Below, one piece after another: positions 56,513 to 64,000 of a stretch of 64,000 nt of DNA. The position numbers were made by a program, and so were the translations under genes. The DNA lies in contig NC_088791.1 of NCBI RefSeq assembly GCF_011386835.1, positions 33,578,998-33,642,997 on the forward strand, given 5' to 3'. Under the pieces are notes generated by a model, which was given only the letters and a program-made list of their open reading frames with translations, was not told the DNA's origin and did no database searches. Origin of the DNA: Chrysemys picta bellii (taxonomy: Eukaryota > Chordata > Testudines > Emydidae). Within the stretch, counting starts at the first letter, position 1. The number at the start of each line of letters is the position of its first letter.

Positions 56513-56924
56513 CAGTGGCTCTTGACCTTTCCAGGCTACTGTACCCCTTTCAAGAGTCTGATTTGTCTTGCATACCCCGAAGCTTCACCTCGCTTGAAAA
56601 CGACTTGCTTACGAAATCAAACATAAAAGTACAAAGGGGTCACAGCACACTATTATTGAAAAATTGCTTCCTTTCTCATTTTACCTTATAATTATCAAAT
56701 ACATCAATTGGAATATAAATACTGTACTTACATTTCAGTGTATAGTCTATAGAGCAGTATAAAAAAGTCATTGTCTGTATCAAATTTTAGTTTGTACTGA
56801 CTTTACTAGTGCTTTTTATATAGCCTGTTGTAAAAGTCAGCAAATATCTGGATGAGTTGATGTGCCCCTTAGAAGATCTCTGCATATCCCCAGGGGTACA
56901 TGTACCCCTGATGGAGAACCACTG
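56513..56924. mobile_element. hAT-type MITE with 8-bp target duplication
   Basis: The left end CAGTGGCTCTTGACCTTTCC and the complement of the right end CAGTGGTTCTCCATCAGGGG are hAT-style TIRs. Flanking CTGTAAAA (56505-56512) and CTGTAAAG (56925-56932) match at 7 of 8 bases. CTGTACCCCTTTCAAGAGTC and CCCAGGGGTACATGTACCCC are blocks I recognise from a widespread reptile family. 412 bp, AT-rich interior, no coding capacity. Confidence 0.85.
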
Positions 56925-56939
56925 CTGTAAAGGGTACCT

Positions 56940-59930
56940 GGACTCTGCATACAAGGAGAGGGGAGCAGCTTGATGAAATTAACTCATTTGTATGACTCTT
57001 TGAAAAATTGGGACCTATGGAGCTGAAATTTCAGCCTGTAGAAATTTGGAGCTTCAAACACAGCCACAATAATAATTAGAAACTGCATGAAATATTTGCA
57101 ACAACAAAACCCTAAAACATATGACCCTTGCCTGGTTTGGGGTTTCAATAAGAACTAGAAATTCAGAGCAAGATTTCAAATATTTGCTAAATGTAATAAA
57201 TCTGTTGGGTGAGTCTGGACTAAATAAGTGTGAATTCAGTTTCAATAAACATGACCCTGTGTACGGTTCTATGCAGAGCTGACTGGAGAGTGACAATTCC
57301 ATTTCATGGCAACTTTCACAATTTCAAAATTTGTTTTTGTTATACATGGGACCAAACAAAACAAAAATCCCCCCAAACGCTTTTGAATGGTTTTGTGAAA
57401 ATGAATGCAAGTCTGAGCTAGAGACACATTACAATCCAGTGGTAAGAGCACAGGTCTGATCTGGTATCTTGCAAGAGGTTGGCCCAGGTCCTTACTCTGC
57501 TTAAATCAGAGTTATATAAGATGAAAAGCTTTGTCCAGTGCTCTGGACACCAAGATAAGAATCTCTCTCCCACAATCTTTTTGACAAAGCATATTCAGAT
57601 CAGCTCTAGTTTTGTGACTTTGCATTGGGAAGAAACCAGGAAAAACTCAGCAGTTTTGACTGAGTCTGGCTTTGAAATTTTGTGTGATGGGCAATGAAAT
57701 CCAGGTTGGTGCAAACCTATGAAACTGAAGAAAATATTCTCCCTGGAAATTGAAAACGCTAAATCTTTTGCACCTCTACATACAACTAATTTGTAAATTC
57801 AGTCAAGATCCCAAGTCCTACTCTTTTCTATAAACTGTACATTATAGAGCAAAAAACATCAAATGAGCAGAGAGAAATACAGAAATATTTCACCTGGTTC
57901 CTGTTGCTTAGGAAACCAGAAGCTCTGTATCAATACATTCAACACTCACATCTCACTTTAGCTAATAAGGAGAGGATATTTTATGCAATATTTAAAAAAA
58001 AAATACTGTACTCCAATGGTCAGGTAAAGGTAGTTTGGGTGTTAGTCTCATTCAGTTGAAATTACAGGAATAATTCAGTAGTAGATAGTTGTTACATTAC
58101 CCTTTTGATACTGCACTAGATGGCAAACCAAGGAATCCATTGTTGTGACTGGAAGTAGAGACTTGTCATTTTGAGGTGCAATTGAGTAATTGAGGGGGGT
58201 GAAAAAGAATTTCCAATGTAATACATCCTGTTGAACGTTTAAAACAGATGGTATAAACAGTCCACTTTGCCACAATAGGTTGAATCATATTGCCAGATAG
58301 CAAAACACTAAATAAATGACCACAAATGAAAGGCTTTGATCATTTCCTGAACACATGATACTTTTCCAATCAGGCAAGATTCCCACGACTTTAATAAACC
58401 TACAAAGGTTTTATTTTTTAAAAGTCCTTTGAATTATTTAGTCATAACTGGATAGAAAAAACGTAAGACCTAGCACATAAACATGCTTAATTACAAATAG
58501 AAAGGGTTCACCAGGAGCAAGAACTCAATTACTGTCAATAGAGAAGGAAGAACTTGGAGCTTGGTAAGTGTAGAGAAGCCCAAATGTGTGTTGCTGCTGT
58601 AGGGTTTGTCAAGTGCATTTCACTGCCAATCTTTGCCTCTCAAACTCTTCTCTCTGTCTATCCCTTTTATCTCCTTATAAAGAGGAATGGCTAGAGGTTG
58701 GTAGAGTGCTGAAACATGCTTCTATGTTATAAGAATTCTCATACATAATCTATGTTAATGAGTATTAATTGAAAATGAAGTCAAGAGGTTTACAATTTGC
58801 TCCAATGGGAGAGGGATTAGGTTCGTGATTTCATTATAAACAGGCAACGAAGCAAAAAAGACAAACATAAACACTTAAAATCTATACGCATACACACACA
58901 AAATCTATGACCACTTATTTCATCCCTGACATTTTGCTGCCCTCCATCAGCTATTAGAAGTATAATGCATATGAAACATATATAGCTCTTCAGCTACATG
59001 TTTTTGGCAGCAAATACGTCCAGGTTCGAATATCCTTTTGAAAACTTAACAAACACTGGCTTGAGCGCTAATATCCACCTGGGTGTCCTTGATAGGCAAT
59101 AATTCCCCACTCTATAGCAGTGAGCCCATTGCACAAAATAAAGATAATTTTAGTGAGGGCAAAGGGGACACAGAATAAACTTGAGAAAACCAGCAATAAT
59201 ACATATCTGTTATGTAAAACTCCTACACTCGCTCCACCCCTTCAGGGTGTGTTGGCAATAGCCTTAAATTCAGTCATCTCATGGTTGTGAGCATCCAACA
59301 AGGTAATATGCTTTTGCAATAGCAATTTCCCTCCTCCCCAGCACCAGCACCCCCACTCACTCTTTGTTGTCCAGGGCTGGCAGAGTTGAGAGTTCAGGTA
59401 GGTCCATCTCCAAGCCCTAAAGGGGAGTGTTGACTAGTCTGTTCCAGGGGCTCTAGCATCTAACCCAACTGTAGTGATTACAGTTTTTATTTACTGGAAA
59501 CTCTTAGTAGAGTTCTGCAGCTAGACTGCTGCTCTCTCCAGCTTCAGCAAAATTTCCTCACAAACTCTTCAGACGGGGATCAGTAGCATATGGGTCCCCA
59601 GATAGAACCCTTTGCCAGCAGAGATGTATACCAACTAGAAGAGTGTTTTCTCTCTCTTTTTAGCTGGGCCAGGCTTTTCTACCAAACCATGCCAGGCTGT
59701 AATTTTTATTAGGCTGACCCCTCACCCATGGGCACATTTGGCACAGTTCTCTTTCTCTTTCATTACCAGACAGGGACAGTAATGGTTTAGTACTATTAAA
59801 CTTAAAACATAATCTAATTTTGACCAAAAGACTCAAACTATCACATAATAGAATGCAAATAAGCCCGGCCCATTCAGTCAGTTCCCTTTGCTCACCAACA
59901 GATGCCGGCAGACAGCTCACAGCCTTATGG
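56940..59930. other. no gene recognised
   Basis: 3 kb with no supported gene. Fragments near 57430-57500 are vaguely MIR-like and 59220-59900 has an LTR-like composition, but no ends or duplications could be found. Confidence 0.35.
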
Positions 59931-60600
59931 AGTCTGGCCTGGATCCACAAAGGTACTTAGGTGCCAAACCTCCAGATTTAGGTGCCTCAGTCCTATTTCT
60001 AGGTGCCACCACAATCTGCTGCCTAAACCTGTAGGCGTCTAAACTAACTGGGCACATATGTGTTTGCAGTAAAATTCCCTAGGTGACTAAGTTGCTGCAT
60101 CCCTCGGGCATCCGGGCACCTACGTCCCACCTGAGCTCCAGGGCAATCCACAAACCAGGGAAGATAGGTGGAGGAGTGTCTAATACATCACCTGCTGGGT
60201 CTGATCAGGTAGGCTAGTTAGTGGTTGTCAGGCAGAGATAGGCTCCTCCCTTAGACTCAGCCTGGACTTAGAGGCTTATCTCCATGAGAAAAGCAGGGCT
60301 TAGGACACCCTCTTCTCATCAGCATCTCCCACTGGCTAGCTTAGGCAGCTTACATCCTAACCTTGTGGCTTTGTGGATGCCATTCTAAGGCACCTATCTC
60401 TCCCTATGTGTTTTATAGGGAGCCTGCATGCCTAACTCAAGCTTTGTGGATCACATTGTTCTAGTGATTTTCTAAGCACCTAGGTCATGGATGGTGGGTA
60501 TACCACACCTGCTGCTGGATGCCTGGGATGTGGTAGCCGCACTGCGTCCCCTCCCTGCTGTGAATGGGTTTCTGCAGGAAGATTTTGCTTATTTATTATA

Positions 60601-60741
60601 TGCCATGCAGCGGTGGTTGAGGAGGCGATATCTGCTACTCAGCTTCCCATGTCCTGTGGACTCCCCAGGGAGATTACTGATGAACCCGGGAAGCTGAGTA
60701 GCAGATACTGTCTCCTCAGCTGTCCGGAAACCTGCATGGCA
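60601..60741. repeat. 140-bp foldback inside the composite element
   Basis: Outer arms TGCCATGCAG (60601-60610) and CTGCATGGCA (60732-60741) are perfect. Inner arms 60619-60648 and 60688-60717 pair at 27 of 30 positions around the shared ATCTGCTACTCAGCTTCCC. Confidence 0.8.
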
Positions 60742-60859
60742 CATATAAAAGCTCAGCATCCTCCACCTGGCTGCTCCTCTCCAGCACTCTCCACCCCTCT
60801 CAGGAGGTCCCTGCCACTGCTCATTGGTTCCTCTTCTCCTCCCTGCTCGCCGCCACCCC

Positions 60860-61140
60860 CCTCGCTTGTTGGTCCCTCCTCTGGTGGGAGAAGGGACATG
60901 ACAAATGGTGGCTGGGAGTCGAGCAGGGAGGGGGGAGAGAGGAGGGACAGCATGTGGCAAGAGGCAGCGGGTGGGGGCAAGCGGGGAGGGGGAAGGACAG
61001 CAGGGATACACGCGGGGAGGGGGCTGAGCAGGGGAGGAGGGACCAGCGAGCAGTGGCATGGGGGCCGAGCAGGAAGGGGGGGAAGGAGAGGAGGGATGTC
61101 CCTGGGGAGGAGGTTTAGCCAGGGAGGGTGCCAAGCCTGA
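60860..61140. repeat. G/A-rich degenerate minisatellite
   Basis: Irregular repeats of GAGCAGGGAGGGGGGAGAG, GGGGAGGAGGGACCAGC and GAGGAGGGA on the + strand. Strong purine skew with G-quadruplex potential; likely copy-number variable. Confidence 0.6.
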
Positions 61141-61309
61141 GGCGAAGCAGGGCTGGAGTGTGGGCAGGGCCATGGGCAGAAGAGGCAGGATGGGGAGCTA
61201 GCCTCCCCAAGGGAAAGCTTCTCCCGCTGCCCATGGCCAAGAAGGTTAGCTTTGCAATGTTTAATGTTGCAACACCTAAGTCCTATTATGAATCCGGGCC
61301 CCTCTGTTC

Positions 61310-62280
61310 ACCTGGCATTCTGAAGCAACTCTAGGCCTCTTTTCTTCCTATTCACTACAGGCCACAGGGTTTATGCATAGTTAAACAGATCTCATTCCAT
61401 TTAGCAAAAGCAGTGGTAGGCATATAAACCAATCAGTTCATCTCTGCAAAGATCTGTCTATCTATCATAGATAGACAAATGATAGATACATTGATATTAC
61501 AAATAAAGCCACAAAACCACAGTGTTAAAAAACGTTATTTACATTGCAAAGTCTAGCACCCAGAAATTCAGAAATGACAGATTTACAGTTCCCCATAAAA
61601 TCTTTATTCTGTCTCCTTGTACTTCCATCTTGTGCACTGAAGGAGCCAGAAGTCCTGTGGGAAGAATAGTATGTGCTCATGTAATTAAAGACTATATCAT
61701 AATGCATACACACAAATGGATCTAATTAAGGTTGCATGGGTAATTTAATTCAGGCATTTCCTAACTTTTAAGTGGTTAACTTTGAAACATTAATATTCTT
61801 TTAACATAGTTTTTTGGATGCAAGTTTAAAAAAAATTGAAAAATCAAAATGTCCATCATATGGAACCATATTGTCCTCCACCCCCTATGGGTCATCAGGA
61901 GGGCTGGGATCTGCAGCACAGTTCTCTACCACTACAGCTAAATGAGTAAATTGTGCCAATAGAAGGCTATCTTCTCTGTGGGCATGCTACTTAAAGGGGA
62001 TAGAGAGACTCACAGTTTACCAGTGGGTTTCACAGCTATTTGCTAGACAGCAAAGGAATGTTGAGACTCAGGATTGCTAGATTCAATTCCAGATTCTGGA
62101 GGGGTATGTGTCTCTTCTGAGCCCATCCCCTCCAGATTCTCCCTTTCTTCCCAGCTCCTGTTCCCTCTCCTGCTGCTATCCTTACCCTGCTGGTCCCTAC
62201 TCTTGTCCATTTCCCTCCCATTGCCCCTGTCCCAAGCTCTGATTCACACTCTTATCCTCCTTCACTTCACAGCTTCTACT
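61310..62280. other. no gene recognised
   Basis: A short GATA/TATC tract lies at ~61450-61490; otherwise no feature supported. Confidence 0.4.
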
Positions 62281-62283
62281 TAT

Positions 62284-62470
62284 TCATAGATAAAAGGCCA
62301 GAAGGGACCATTGTGATCATCTAGTCTGACCTCCTGTATAACACAGGCCACATAACTTCCCCAAAATAATTGCTAGCGCATAGCTTTTGGACAATCAACT
62401 GATTTTGATTTCAAAATTGTCAGTGATGGAGAATCCATCATGACCCAACAGTAAGTTGTTCCATTGGTTC
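62284..62470 (-). mobile_element. CR1 LINE 3' tail
   Basis: TTCATAGATAAAAGGCCAGA, AGGGACCATTGTGATCATCT, AGTCTGACCTCCTGTATAAC and GTCAGTGATGGAGAATCCAT are the antisense CR1 3' end of another subfamily, better preserved than the 8.1-kb copy. No coding sequence remains. Confidence 0.8.
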
Positions 62471-62479
62471 CATCTTTTC

Positions 62480-64000
62480 TCTTCCTTATATTTCTGCTCC
62501 TTTCCTCCCATCTTGTTTCATTTCACCTGTCAGTAATCTGCCCGCTCTGCTTTTGCCCTGGCTCCTGTTCCAGTACCCCTATCTTGTCCCTTTTCCCATC
62601 CACTTCATCCCCTGTTTTTCACTCCTTTGCATATGAGTCTGATAGCTTCCGCTCCAAGCTGCCTGGGTGCTAGTGGGGTAAGGGGGAAATTGAGAGCACA
62701 GAAGAAGCAATTTTCTTGCTCTCAATTCCTGTGGCTGACACCACAGTGCCCCACAATACCCAGGATCACCAAGAGCAGGGAAAGTCTCTAACTTAGAGTT
62801 ATGTAACATGATGCACTATCAAGTTCAGACTTACATTGTGAAATTGGTAAAACTAACTAGTGTTACTAACAAGTTATGTCCCTATATGTCCCTTACATAG
62901 GTTTCTCACACATAAGAAAATAGGAAATTCCAGTGTTTCAACCAGATTGTTCCTGGCAGGGTCACAGGAGGAAGCCATGGACTCTGGGGAATCCATGCAG
63001 ACACACGGGCATGCCCATCTATGTAAATGAATATCCAATGCCTCCTTTCGCTCTCTCTCTCCCAACTCCTCCTAGCACACTCTCTCCTCTGAGTAACGTG
63101 GCCTCTGCAAGACTCATTTGACAAAGGACTGTCTGTTGCTCCAGAACAACTTTGTCTCCACAGTGTGGTAAGGGAAAGCAGGGAAGGAAATGGTTACAGG
63201 TTCACCATCAATTTACCTAGTGAAATCCTCCAATTGGAAGAGGAGACAATGCCATATAGAGGCCATCTCTCATACAGCCTTCCTATTTCCTGACCCAAAC
63301 CAGGCCCCATCTCCTTTCCCCACCGAATGATGCAGCCCACACTGCAAGCGTGGAATAAGCAGGAAGAAGAATTCAGCAGAGGCAGAACTTACCAGATCTG
63401 CTGGTATTTTATCTCCTCCTCCTACATAGGTGGAGAGGATGATATGGCTCTCAATAGCCAAGTCAGAACTAACACAAGTTAATTTACTTTAAGGTATGAG
63501 ATGTTAACTTATTTCTAATTCTTCTTTGGCAATAACTACAAGAACTTTTTGTGTGTGACATGCATGTAATTTCTATGCTTCTTCAAAGACGGTCTGCATG
63601 ATTTGATTAAGAGGAAGGATACATTATAGAGCTTATAAATGTTTACATAAGATGAATTTACATACAAGCTAACATTGAAAAAAAGTTATGATAATCAGGG
63701 CACTTATATTTTATTAAAGTTCACCCAAAAAGATTTTTGTGCATAAAAATGTTTCTGTCTCAAGGTTAATTAAGACAATCAGGCTAATCCACCTTACTTG
63801 GGTCTTGGCAATGAATTCACAGAAATTTGGGGTATGAGTCACATTTTTGTATAAAAATAATATACTAGCATTAAAGTTTGGACATATGTTTTCTCTTTCA
63901 CATGCAGCAAAGACTTCATAATTGTTGATAAAATGTTTTGACAAGGCAAGAGTTCATAAAATTTGTATGTTTCTAATTCAGAGTAAATTAATGTGTCACG
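62480..64000. other. no gene recognised
   Basis: 1.5 kb with CT-rich stretches to ~62650 and AT-rich DNA after 63480; no gene or repeat supported. Confidence 0.4.

Larger units (their letters stand above)
59936..61300. mobile_element. composite TIR element, GGATCCACAAAGG family
   Basis: The left end GGCCTGGATCCACAAAGGTAC TTAGGTG and the complement of the right end GGCCCGGATTCATAATAGGAC TTAGGTG are TIRs. Internal inverted copies of the same end occur near 60363-60380 and 60440-60456, suggesting one unit nested in another. A foldback lies at 60601-60741 and a G/A-rich tract at 60860-61140. The long open frames here (217 codons on +, 194 on -) are low-complexity products of that tract. Confidence 0.6.

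Noticed and set aside
60487..61140. 217-codon open frame on +, and a 194-codon frame opposite
   Set aside because: Lies in a purine-rich minisatellite and a foldback inside a TIR element; the peptides are low-complexity Gly/Arg or Pro/Ser and open frames on both strands reflect base skew.

Overview
The window looks like nuclear DNA of a sauropsid, most likely a turtle (a crocodilian is second choice). It is AT-rich and CpG-poor, lacks bacterial-style gene packing, and is full of reptile interspersed repeats: CR1 LINE tails and bodies, MIR/CORE-SINE remnants, tRNA-like SINE modules, hAT-type and Harbinger-like foldback elements with long terminal inverted repeats (TIRs), and several solo LTRs. 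These family calls come from recognising sequence patterns; no database search was possible. I see no exon chain of a host gene, no rRNA or functional tRNA gene, and no CRISPR array. The window is intergenic DNA or a very large intron.

Layout. 1-9 kb: mostly unannotated DNA with CR1 tails, a 236-bp hAT-like foldback (5355-5590), a near-perfect hairpin (6120-6207), and a MIR-like SINE split by a CR1 tail (8065-8420). 9.2-9.4 kb: a reptile repeat with a hammerhead-like core. 13.3-15.2 kb: a nested stack, with a hAT-type element holding an antisense LTR that holds two MITEs. 16.63-16.75 kb: a perfect, spacer-less 122-bp palindrome. 17.9-20.2 kb: an old CR1 in + orientation. 21-27 kb: a + strand LTR, a ~105-bp direct duplication and an antisense LTR. 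30-34 kb: a TIR element, a + strand solo LTR with target-site duplication (TSD), and another TIR element. 36.3 kb: a small hairpin between 20-bp direct repeats. 39.3-41.3 kb: the one substantial non-CR1 gene. 43.5-46.7 kb: abutting LTRs. 48.4-49.2 kb: a MITE and tRNA-like modules. 51.7-52.9 kb: a young CR1 with an open reverse transcriptase frame. 53.0-54.2 kb: a solo LTR with a 5-bp TSD. 56.5 kb: a hAT MITE with an 8-bp TSD. 59.9-61.3 kb: a composite TIR element with a G-rich core.

Coding content. Only two frames are convincing. On the minus strand, 39511-41055 encodes 514 residues with three N-terminal CxxC pairs, an acidic linker and a transposase-like C-terminal half. It stops at a TGA, but the same frame continues another 49 codons to a TAG followed by AATAAA. 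The upstream DNA carries three CARE-like (C/EBP-ATF) 9-mers within 50 bp. On the minus strand, 51754-52884 is the C-terminal part of a CR1 reverse transcriptase with intact catalytic motifs. The other long open frames lie inside repeats or low-complexity DNA.

Across the window most orientable retroelements lie on the minus strand, the pattern expected inside an intron of a plus-strand gene, although such a gene is not visible here.
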